NCBI GenBank assembly: GCA_907165135.1
Contig: OU015567.1
Location: 4,035,001 to 4,099,000, forward strand
Reading direction: 5' to 3'
DNA: 64,000 bases
Origin: Oikopleura dioica
Taxonomy: Eukaryota > Chordata > Appendicularia > Copelata > Oikopleuridae
Positions 35,964-45,576 of this stretch are shown here, piece by piece. Position 1 is the stretch's first letter. Each line of letters begins with the position of its first letter. The notes below the pieces were generated by a model, which searched no databases, had not been told where the DNA came from, and saw nothing but the letters and a program-made list of their open reading frames with translations. The position numbers were made by a program, and so were the translations under genes.

Positions 35964-36005
35964 AAGATTACTGTTTCCTACAGTAAGCTTTACGGCTTTT
36001 TGGGA

Positions 36006-36516
36006 TGACCCTCGGTTCGCCGGGATTTTCCCCTCATCCTCGGTTCGCCGGGACTTTTTGGCCCGAATCCCGGCGAACCGAGGATGACCATTTCGATGTC
36101 TCTTGAACGCTAATTTTTGTTGATTTTGCCGTTTGGGAATGTTGTGATCGTTCACAAAGTACAAGGTAGACATAGAATATAATAAAAAATTATTTACTGT
36201 AAGAAATTATTTACTGTCCCTTACCTAGGGGCTCCGCCCTAGGTCCTAAAATGCCGGGGTCTAGTCTAGGGTTACTTAGGGTTACCTTCAGTAACCCTAA
36301 CTAACCCTAGCCTATCCCCTCGGGAGACGTTGTTCTGTCATTTTGCCCAGTGCCCCCTAACCCTTACATTTATTTATATGAAGTGAACGATAACAGGCTC
36401 GTTCTAGACCTATTTCGCGAAATTTTCTAGAACAATTTTCACCATCCTCGGTTCGCCGGGACTTTTTGGCCCAAATCCTGGCGAACCGAGGATATCCCGG
36501 CGAACCGAGGGTATCC
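36006..36516. repeat. CCTCGGTTCGCCGGG inverted repeats
   Basis: Two clusters, 36006-36090 and 36443-36516. Each has CCTCGGTTCGCCGGGACTTT followed by the inverse CCCGGCGAACCGAGGAT. In all, six or more copies of the 16-bp core in both orientations can form hairpins. Confidence 0.85.
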
Positions 36517-36945
36517 GGCTTTTTGGGCAAAAAGTTTTCAAAAAGATCGATAAGGGCTTTGCCCAGCAGGAGCTGAAAAATTTCATCAAACACCCTCCCC
36601 CACCCCGTGACTCAAAAATCTTCAAAGCCGTTCCCGCGCAATCCGTTTGATTGTGGTCCTTCAGAGAAGAAAGCAATTTTGCCTTCCTTTCCTGCAGCGA
36701 AAAATTTGCGTCCGCGTGAACGCATTTTCCCATAAACCCCATATTTTCGGTGCCCTTGTTGTTTTTCAAGAGCGGGCGATATTTTGAGAGGGCGATTTTG
36801 GAAGAATAAGTTTTGATAAATATCGGGGGCGGATTATCTAACGCGAAAACGGTTTTGATTTCAAGGGTCAATAATTCTCCTTCTTTGGGAATGAAATTGA
36901 GCATCAATATTGTTGAAAAATCATGTGGAAAAGACAGTCAGCTCC

Positions 36946-37040
36946 GAAACCAGTGTAGAAACCTTAGTCAGGGTCCGGAAAAAAGCCTCAACTTTCTATC
37001 AAAGCCTTTTCAGAACCCTGACTCAGGTTTCTACTCAGGA
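36946..37040. repeat. AP-1-core foldback, copy 11
   Basis: AAACCAGTGTAGAAACCTTA, GTCAGGGTCC and the inverse AGAACCCTGACTCAGGTTTC, TACTCAGGA. Confidence 0.8.
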
Positions 37041-38720
37041 TTTTTGGACATGATTAGCAAGACCCCTTTTTTCAACATCTCCATCTTATTGTTCTTAATT
37101 TGCAAGAGCCACTTAAAATTTCTCGAGCAAAAACAGGTGCTTCGAAAAAAAGAGGGAACTTCGCGGTCGAGCGAGCCCAGTTGGCTAATGTGTGAATTTC
37201 TCGAGGAGCGACTTATGCAAAGTAGAGATTGTGTTTTGCGAAAGTATTGTTTACTAAAAAATGCAATCCGGGTCACGGAAGCTCTTGTCCAGCTGGTTTT
37301 TTGAGATGTGATTTTTTCTCTGTTTGCTGCTATTTTTTTTTTGCTGTTTATGGCGATTTGGAGCAACTTGATCGCTATCTACAAGGATGAGTTACAGTAG
37401 CACTTACTGTAAACATCGAAAAAAGGAGAAAAGAGCCATTTTGACGAGGATTTCGTTCAAATTATTGAAGAACCTTCAGGGCAATTAGCCCGATTCTCGA
37501 GCCGACATTTCTACCCGCGGAAATGTCTTTTTGGGAGTGATAAGAAATCCGCGTTGGATACCGTTTAGTAGGTTATCGCTTCAGAGATCCTCTTCTTTCT
37601 AGTGAAAGATCGGAAGCGAGCTAAATCGAGCTAACGAGCTTAGTCGTTTCCGGCGAATCGGATCTCGGACAATTCGACTGCTCATCACCCGCTGCGATTA
37701 TTGGTGATAAGGGAAGGGGCCTTCCCGACCGGGGGAGTCGTTAACCTCTGGGACTTGTTTGAGCGGGATTTGCCTTAGAAGTTATATTCAGAACTTGCTC
37801 TAGAAAACAGGAGAAAAAGAAACAATCGATTATTTTCCGATGATTATGCAGAAAAAAGTAGTTGGTAAGTAATTAAATATACATTTAAAAAAGTGCCACG
37901 TTATAATTATGTTCCGAGCCATATTTAACGTATTGGACACATGTAATGCTGTTGGCGGAACAAAGCGGAAGTCGAATGACGCTGAGTTATATTTATAGAA
38001 TTCTCAGAGTTTCGCGAGCTTTGGCGAATTATGCTTTTAAAGATTCCTTTCTCCTTTTTTCAAAAGCATAATTCGGCATTCGGTGGGTGTATCTAACGAG
38101 TTTATCCCGTTGACTCGATGAACAGTGTGTGCACACGGCGATCACCAAAAACGGATTATGCGACCTGTGCGGAGATTTGCGACGAATATAAACGCCAATT
38201 TCCCACTCAGAATATTCGCAAGTTCGACTTTGCTCGTTTTCGCTGACTCTTGTTTTGTAAATAATTCATTATTCAAAAGGGGCTTCTGACTGTTTCTTCC
38301 TACAGTAAGGCCATTCAATAAACCCTGAAAAAAGATTGCCAAAAAGTTGGCAGAATCGCGCAAAAGGGTTAAAATCGTCTAATTCAAGAAGCCAATTTGC
38401 CCGACCCAAAAAAGATCACGGCCATAAATTCATTCACCGATTATGAGCTAAAATTTGCAGATCAAATACTTCTGGCTTGGGCGGGAGAAAATATTTTCCC
38501 TCAAAATGTCAGCGCCGATATCTGAAATGTCCGAAAATTTGAGGTCAATAGAGCATTTCCGAGCGTGACGCGATTACGTTATCCATTCCGGTGCAAACAA
38601 TAAGAAATTGATATCACCTGCGCTTCCGGATTTCGGCTTCGATGCGAATTGGTAATTGTATTTTGAAGGAAAGACAATTTCAGCTTGAATTATTTATTAT
38701 CAAGTAAGTAATTGAACTGT

Positions 38721-40159
38721 TCAATCCCAACAACTGAGATTGTCGCATACTGTTCTGTTGTAAGAATCAGGATTGTCTGCCAAAAATTCCATGCAATTTC
38801 TTGGTCCAATACTCTCATTGAAGTAGCTAAAATAAAGTTATTTGTAAAGAGTAATTTGTAAATATAAAGTATATCAATTAGTAATATAGTATTTACAGTA
38901 TTTAATCTGTTTATAAAAAGAATATTTTTTACTGTTTATATAAGTAAGGGGGGGGGGTTCGACGAGAATCGGGATTTCCGTGACCAAAAATGCGGGAAAA
39001 CCGGATAAGATTGGGAAAATCTGAGGATACTGTTGGCGAAAACTAGAAAAAAAATTTGCCGGAAAAAATCGGTCGAAAATCCCCTGAAAGTAGGGGCATT
39101 TTCGCGAAAATGCACCGAAAATAGCCATCTTTTTACATTTTTCTTAATTTTAACCCCTTAATCTCATTTTTATGAATTTTTTTAGGGTCAAAAAATTCGG
39201 GATATTCTGAAAATTCTAAAGATATAAGTTTCATACACTGTTTATGATATAAAGACTATGTGAACAAGCGAAATTACGATCATCCCTGAAAAATTTCTCG
39301 ACGCCCCCCTTAAAATAAAGAAACGCCTAGCGCTAAATTTTGTCATTTACCAATCTTCGCCACAAGTAAAGCAATCCTGAGGCCACCCTGGACAAGTCCT
39401 GCCATAATTTATGCCACCAGTACAGTCACCTTATTTAACTTTCATAAAAATTTATAAAGAGGTATTTACCTGCTTTAATATTCTCGCAAAAATTAACGCA
39501 TCCTTCAGTAGACCCATTAAACCATGTCGTGTAAGTGACGTAAGGAGGTGTAGTTGAAGTCGTTATTGCGGAGGTTGACGAAGTTGTTGATGAAGAAGTT
39601 GAACTTACGCAAGGGCATTCTCGCATTTGAGCAATCTCAATATTTTGGCAATCTTCATAGCATGAAATGAATGGTGGGCATCCTTTCATACATTCATTCT
39701 TATAATTAAAGAATATTTATTTTTGCCTCCGAGAAATTACATGATCCAATATGGCATTATCCCGACAAGTTTTGTACTCTTCGTTATCTTCCTCAGCGTT
39801 ATCGCATCGCGAGCAAATCTCATTTTCGCAGCCTTTGCATCCAACAAGACAATTTTGACCACAGGGACAGTATGCCTCGCAATCTTTTATTTAAAGTCGA
39901 TTGGATAAAGAAATTTGCCTTACTTGAAAAGGTGGAAAGGCAGAAGCTGTTACAGCTTGCGCTATCACAACTTGCAAGACACCCAAGGTAGTTAAGCCGA
40001 CATGATGTTACACACTCATCATACAATTCCCGATCTCTTTAACATACCAATATAATAAATGCTTAAAAAAGTAATCACTTACTGACAAAACTCCTCTCTA
40101 AGATGGTCTTGAGGCTTCGATTCAAATTGTCCAAGAAAAAAGAAAACGAAAATTCTCAT
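38721..40159 (-). CDS. Cys-rich secreted protein with Ser/Thr linker
   Basis: Six exons join in phase: 40083-40159, 39924-40036, 39741-39883, 39470-39698, 39351-39429 and 38721-38826. Signal peptide MRIFVFFFLGQFESKP is followed by C-x3-C repeats: ECVTSCRLNYLGCLASC, SCNSFCLSTF, YCPCGQNCLVGCKGC, MKGCPPFISCYEDC. A Ser/Thr-rich linker (SSTSSSTTSSTSAITTSTTP) and two more Cys regions (EGCVNFCENIKAG; TCPGWPQDCFTCGED) come before the final exon (GPRNCMEFLADNPDSYN, NLSCWD). The last exon lies across a ~520-bp intron, but donor TG|GTAAAT, acceptor and phase agree. The first half is clearly paralogous to the plus-strand gene at 23098. No named domain recognised. Confidence 0.75.
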
Positions 40160-41047
40160 TTTCTAAAATGTTTTGAACAATTTTCGCTCCTTTTTATTAA
40201 TAAAAGCTCTTAGATTAAAGGACTATAAATTTTTCTTGTCGAATTTTGCGTGATGAAAAGAATAAAACTATCATTGAATTTCATTGGAATGGTTTATGAC
40301 TCCTTCAAGTTGAGAGGTTCCCAAAGATTCAAAGGAGAAAAGAGCCCTGATAGATTTGGTTTCCTATGAAATGTTATAATTTGAATAATATGATATTATT
40401 AATATCTATATTTTTGCTCCTTTATTACTAGTAGGTGAGATTTGAAAGTTGTAAATTTTATTGTAAGTTAAACGCGTCAAAAATATACGAGATTGTCGTT
40501 ATTCTTATCTTCGTGCTCTCTGCTCTGAGATATTTTACGACAGGCCCTGATCTCCGCTACACGTTTTTCTGATCCGACGACAGAGAAATCGTTTTACTTT
40601 TTCAGCAGAAAATACACTCCAGGGAATTTATTCACACTTCCTGTTTTCGGCCGCTTTTTGGTCTCTTAGGGTCATCTGGCCAGACTGGCGCCCACGTGAC
40701 ATACAAAAATTTTGGAAAGAGAAAATTTGAAAAAGATAAATAAGAAAGCGAAGAAGTTTTTATGGAGAATTGTAATACGAATTGCACAGAAGCGTGTTCC
40801 CTTACTTTCAGGAAGGAATGAAAAAATTCTTTTTACTGTTAAATTTGTGCTAAAAATCGAGGAACCGCTTGCGGCTTCTAATAAAACTAGGGAAAAAGCC
40901 GCGCTTCTCGACTTTCAGGAACAGTTTTGATCGGAATTCGAGTCGAAAATGACAGTATGGGTATTAAAAATGACGATTCTCCTTGTTGATTTCAACAAAT
41001 TTTCCCCCTCTTCAGTACTGGTTGAGTCCCTAAAGTCGACCTACCAG
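40160..41047. other. Intergenic stretch
   Basis: No gene supported. A decayed GCCGC foldback (GAACCGCTTGCGGCTTC, then AAAAGCCGCGCTTCTCGAC) lies at about 40856-40915. Confidence 0.45.
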
Positions 41048-41129
41048 GACTGGATGGCCGAGCGGTCTAAGGCGTTGGATTAAGGCTCCAATCTCTTCGG
41101 GGGCGTGGGTTCGAATCCCACTTCAGTCA
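41048..41129 (+). tRNA. tRNA-Leu (AAG)
   Basis: An 82-nt cloverleaf: acceptor strands GACTGGA / TTCAGTC with one G-T pair and discriminator A; a type II D-arm with box A TGGCCGAGCGGTCTAAGGC; anticodon stem-loop TTGGATTAAGGCTCCAA giving anticodon AAG; a variable arm (TCTCTTCGGGGG) typical of leucine tRNAs; and T-arm box B GGTTCGAATCC. It closely resembles animal tRNA-Leu(AAG). No intron. A TTTT tract just downstream (from 41133) fits Pol III termination. CCA is not encoded. Confidence 0.96.
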
Positions 41130-41172
41130 AACCTTTTGTCCATTCCATCCCTTAGCCCTTATCTCCACAGCC

Positions 41173-41498
41173 TCTCAATCTACCTTTACGAGCTTGCATG
41201 CTGCCAATGCGAGAGCTTCGAGAGTTTTTGCGAAGAAGAGCGCTACGGGTACACTGAGTTCTATCGCGGGAGCTACGCGCGGCTTTGCAATCCGAATCAA
41301 TTTCATGAAATCTGCGGGGATGAAGTTAGCGATCTGCCAGTTTTGAACAATCCAGCTTTGTATGCTAATCTTACGGATAATCAAGCGAAGTTTACGAGAA
41401 AAGATGAAGCAGCTTGTCCCTATTTGAAATCTTTCGATGGAACGAGGAACTATGATGAATGGTTTCACTTTATTTATCCTGCCTGCCCACCAAGGTAG
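41173..41498 (+). CDS. Orphan exon of unknown acidic protein
   Basis: After a CCACAG acceptor at 41167-41172 the frame is open for over 100 codons, with CQCESFESFCEEERYGYTEF, YARLCNPNQFHEICGDEV and ACPYLKSFDGTRNYDEWFHF. It ends ...CPPR-stop, or uses the donor AG|GTAGAAC at 41495. An alternative in-frame Met lies at 41136. Five or more Cys suggest an extracellular protein. No upstream exon can be fitted because the tRNA abuts it, and no matching downstream exon was found before the transposon. Could be a remnant. Confidence 0.4.
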
Positions 41499-41802
41499 AA
41501 CTTATGTTCTTTGAATTTTTTACTTCTTGTTTGCAAAAGATATTTTTGTCTAAAAAATCATCAAAAATAGATTTTTAATAAGAGGATTCGTGTTCAAAAA
41601 TTAAAGAAAAAACCATAATTTGTAGAAATTAAAGTTTTATAAGTAATTTTTATTTCGATTGATATTGAATCTATTTAATTAGTTGTATTAGGATATATTA
41701 TCTAAACCGAAGTAGAATCAATTCAAATTTGAATATTTATTACTAGAACACTCTATCGTTCTTTACAGACTTTTAGCGCGTTCGGACTCTCCCGGTCGCA
41801 GT

Positions 41803-42395
41803 GACGCGCTTTTTTTAAGGTTGTGCAAGTTATTTCTCTCACTTTTTCAATGAAATGCCCAGAACACCATATATATTTGGAATCAGTAGGAAAAATCTAG
41901 AAACTTGACCTTTTTAGTTTTTCGAAAATCACTTCCGGTTGCGATTCTAGAGCCGGAAGTTGACGAAATTTAGCAGTTAAGATAAAATGAGACCTATTAA
42001 ATTAAAGCCCAGAAAATTCTGAGTCATTTCATAATCAATTCAGTCGAAAAAAAAGTCTCAACCCCGGTCAGATCGACCGGTAAAATCATGAAAGGAGGCA
42101 TAAATTATTGAAATTTTCTTCATTTTTTACCGGTTAGTTTGGCCGCGGTTCGGTTAAATTCCTTTTCCAAATAACTAGAAATGTTCTAAGCTTTAATTTG
42201 GTATGTCACACGCATGAATTTCCTAGAAATCTCAACAACTTCCGGCTCTAGAATCGTAACCGGAAGTGATTTTTAAGAAACAAAAAAGGTCAAGTTTCTA
42301 GATTTTTCTTGCTGATTCCAAATATATATGGTGTTCTGGGCATTACATTGAAAAAATGGGAGAAATAACTTGCACAACCTTAAAAAAAGCGCGTC
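41803..42395. mobile_element. 593-bp MITE (copy 2), inside GPCR exon
   Basis: Flanked by the 3-bp duplication AGT (41800-41802 and 42396-42398). Perfect ends GACGCGCTTTTTTTAAGG in inverted orientation, subterminal CTTCCGGCTCTAGAATCG arms, and a centre with GACCGGTAAAA and GGAGGCATAAATT that aligns with copy 1 in the same orientation. It is exactly the same length as copy 1 but clearly diverged from it in the inner arms. No transposase. Its right end supplies an ATG at 42356 in frame with the GPCR. Confidence 0.93.
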
Positions 42396-44099
42396 AGTAC
42401 GACTCTTCCTACTGGACCCTTTCTTCCATCCTTCCTTCTTCCTGCCTCAACCTTCAAGTCTCGTATCTCGTCATTTTCGCCATCCTCGCAACCCTCATCA
42501 CCATCGCAAACGTCCTCGTCATCCTCGTCCTTTCCCGCGACAACTTCTATCACAACTCCTACGGCGTCTACAAAATGAGCCTGGCAATAGCAGATTTGAT
42601 GATTGGCCTCATTGTCCTCCCTTGTTTAATCGGGTTGAGATTTCATGTAATGTTCAATGTCAAACTTCCCTGGCGAGAATATGGACAAGTTCCGAAATCA
42701 GCGGATTATTTCAATCAAACGACGCTCGATGTTCTCGGTTTTTTCAATATTTTTTCGCTTTGCATCTCTATTCTGACACTGACGTTTTCAAGGTAAGACA
42801 AAGAGGGTGTAAAACCGAGAACCCCTATTTTTATCATAAAAATCTACTAGTTTTGATCGATATTTGGCCGTCCGATTCCCGATGAAATACAAAAATTCCG
42901 AAACAGGCGTCAAAGTCTTGACGATCGTTTCAATCAGTATGGTTTGGATTCTCGCTCTCTTCCTTGCTATCACTCCCTGGCTCAAAGGTGGAATGCGCTA
43001 CGTACTGGGTCCGACACAGATGGTCGTCGGAGTCATTCCTGGAGCTGATGAGAATTTTCCGTATACTTATGTTTGGACGGAGATTTTCTATGCTGCGATC
43101 ATTGCTACGCCACTGGTGGTGGTTTGGATTGTCAATTCTGCTACGATTTGGGAAATTATTGGCGATGATTGCTGCGCGTTTTTCAGGAAAGAAATTAAAA
43201 GATGAAGTCGCCATGAATACGGGACTTTATCAAAATTTTTATACAAGGACACTGTTTTGTTGCGATGGAAGATTCTGCAAAACTGCTCCAAGAGAGAGCC
43301 GAAGACCATCTGCCTTTGGTCACGTGCCGAAAAAGCATCAGAAGCAAACGTTTGAGATCAGAATCGCGAAGACATTTCTTTCAATGACTGCGGGTAAGTT
43401 TTTTAAAACCATAATAGACCTTTTGATGAGAAAAGTTTATAACAAATGCGCAGAAGGTTAACTCGATTGTTATTTTAAAGACTCGTCTGTAGTTGCGTCA
43501 TTAGGACTGCCGTGTATTAGGACTCAAATTTGATTTTAACAGATTCTTTTTGAAACACGATTCCTTCCATAAATGATAAAAACTATTTATAAGCCTTTAC
43601 TCTTTCACTTCTTCCAATGGGCCTGGTCAATCTCTGGTTCTACCTCGACCCAGAATCAACAAATCCTCATAGCCTCCACTTCAACCCTCGCCTATCTGCT
43701 GCTCGCGAATTCTTCGACCTTTTCGGTAACTACCTCATCCATTTAGCAGTACTGTCAGAATTTCTCTAGCTGCCTTTTGCCTTTTTGGAAATTCGTTTCA
43801 TAACTGCTTGATTTATACAATTAGAAGTCCTCGTTTCAAGGTAAGGATCTTCTGAAAATAAACCCTTTCAAAATTGCATTTAGCGTAACATGAGCGAAAT
43901 CTGGCAAAATATCCGAATGTGTTGTCATAAAAGAGCGCAGCGCATAAGAAGATCATCAGTTTGGTCAATTTTGACGGAAAAGCGAAAGTCTTTGAGCTCA
44001 ATCACGATTCCCACTAGACTGAGTGGCAGCGAAAGTTCAGAAGAAACAGCGATCAAGGTAGCGATTCTAGCAAGTTATCGGCCAAAAAACGATTTTTAG
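42356..44099 (+). CDS. Rhodopsin-class (class A) GPCR
   Basis: Exons: 42356-42792, 42851-~43393, 43594-43725, about 43760-43842, and ~43887-44099. TM1 has TIANVLVILVLSRDNFYHNS with the family Asn; TM2 YKMSLAIADLMIGLIVLP (LAxxD). The DRY motif is made across the splice (SFDRYLAVRFPMKYK). TM4 (VSISMVWILALFLAITPW), TM5 (YAAIIATPLVVVWIV), TM6 (FTLSLLPMGLVNLWFY) and a TM7 with NSFHNCLIY in place of NPxxY then follow. The tail is basic and Ser-rich. Amine/orphan type by look, ligand unknown. As written the start lies in the transposon; an exon remnant at 41769-41802 is in frame once the element is removed. One extra base near 43196-43200 breaks the frame after TM5, and the junction at 43725 is not phase-verified. 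Confidence 0.8.
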
Positions 44100-44226
44100 A
44101 CAATAACACCTCCCAGCAAAACTTTCAACTCCGATAGCCTTCCTTTGAGCATCGCAAATTTACAACTGCATCAAGCCCGCGAGAAATAAAACATGAACAA
44201 AAATAATAAAGTTAGAATTTGTTTAT

Positions 44227-45342
44227 TTAGTAATCAGGTCGAGAAGAGGGAACAACAACTGCTTGTTCATCGAAATAACCTTGGTAGTGAATTTCTGTCG
44301 AAATCATCATTCCCTCGTCTTCAGGGGTCATTTGCTTGATTCTCAGTTCCGCCCAGCGTCCATTTTCATCGATGGTGATTTTTGATCGGCTTCGGAGAGA
44401 TGCTGGAGCGGAGTCATAGTAGGAAAGCTGCCTGGACTTGAACAACGAATACATTTTTCCGGAGAAAAGGAAAGCTTACCTGGCCAATGTAGTTGGCAAA
44501 GACTTCACTGTTGATTCGCCAGTAAATCTTCAGCTCTCCATTTGCAGCGATGCCATTAAGCGGGAACCAGCTCATTCTAGCGACGATTGTATCTCCATTG
44601 CTGATGCGAATATCCAAGTCAGATTTCAGCGGATTGCATTCTTCAGCTTGGCAAGGCTCGGATTTTGACTAGCAAGAGCTTTCAACTAGCAATAGAGCAG
44701 ATAGTAAACGGGAAATTTTGAAGCTCTGCCTGTACGAGTTGTCCTTTATCGCCACTAGTGGAAACTGAAGATGCTCCACGAGCCATTTCGTCGACCTCGC
44801 AGGTGAGAGACTCTACTCCAGGTTGGCAGTTTCGACGTTTTTCTCTGAAAGGCTGAAAACATTACTTTCAATCATTTTGCCGAAGACCTACCATGGATCC
44901 AGTAACAGGATTGATGCAAGTAGCAGAACAAGCCGACCATTCACCCCACTCGCCCCAGGAAGGCTGTAGCCCATTTTCAACACATTTTCTCTGATTTGCC
45001 CTAATTAATCAAAATTGGTTAAAAAAATACTTTTTGTTCTTACGTTGCTGGATATTTTTTCTTGCAATCGACGACCAAATCATACAATCTCTGGCCTCGA
45101 ATTTCCTCATCAACAACCTCGTACGCCTCATTCGCATTACAGTCCTCTTCGATGCATTCTCGTTCCCAGTTTCCATCTTTGGTCTCTTCAAAAAACTGCC
45201 ATGCTCGTCGAGTTCTGCTCAAAAATGCATTTGCTTCTTGACTGTCAGCGAGAAATGGACTTGCTGAAACTCCAGCGAGAATTGTCGTCGAAATTTTCTA
45301 CGAATCGATCAAGAAAAAGTATGAAAGAAAAGAGCCTACCAT
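44227..45342 (-). CDS. Gla-TSP1-Ig-like secreted protein
   Basis: Exons in phase: 45340-45342 (the ATG alone), 45044-45297, 44892-45000, 44736-44852, 44480-44668 and 44227-44436. After a signal sequence comes the propeptide FLADSQEANAFLSRTRR, which matches the gamma-carboxylase recognition pattern of clotting factors, and then a Gla domain with GNWERECIEEDC. A thrombospondin type-1 repeat follows (WGEWGEWSACSATC ... REKRRNC ... EPCQAEEC). The C-terminal ~120 residues look like an Ig-type fold (ISNGDTIVARMSWFP, LKIYWRINSEV, MTPEDEGMMISTEIHY). Vitamin K-dependent carboxylation would give Ca2+-dependent membrane binding. It is the tandem paralogue of the gene just upstream. Confidence 0.86.
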
Positions 45343-45576
45343 AGTTCTGATCTCTAGTTAGGTTCTGAACTCAATGATCCGTATGAGGACCAAGGTCTGA
45401 TTATTTGTTTTGTCTGAGTGATAGTTCAGTAGAACATCTTATTGACAATTTGACTGTTGATCCTGTTATCTTCATGTGACCATTCTTGAGAATCTTTCAG
45501 ATCGATTTTGGAACGAAATTGAAAGATATTGTCAGTCTGTTGAGTTATATTTATTGCAGTGTAGTTCTGCTCGCTT

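Larger units (their letters stand above)
28023..38720. other. 10.7-kb gene-poor, repeat-rich interval
   Basis: I find no exon with convincing splice sites or homology here, striking against the density elsewhere in the window. It holds seven AP-1-core foldbacks, a 160-bp GCCGC foldback at 29021-29182, CGGTTCGCCGGG repeats near 36 kb, and many copies of TTACTGTA/TACAGTAA. Open frames near 31042, 36410 and 36813 lack support. It may carry regulatory DNA, undetected noncoding RNA or dead transposons. Confidence 0.45.

Noticed and set aside
36410-36907. 165-codon minus-strand open frame
   Set aside because: It runs through the CCTCGGTTCGCCGGG repeats, has no recognisable domain, and no splice or start context supports it.
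28023-38720. CRISPR-like or prokaryotic array in the repeat-rich interval
   Set aside because: Repeats are inverted pairs with irregular spacing, and the window is plainly eukaryotic (introns, tRNA form, domains).
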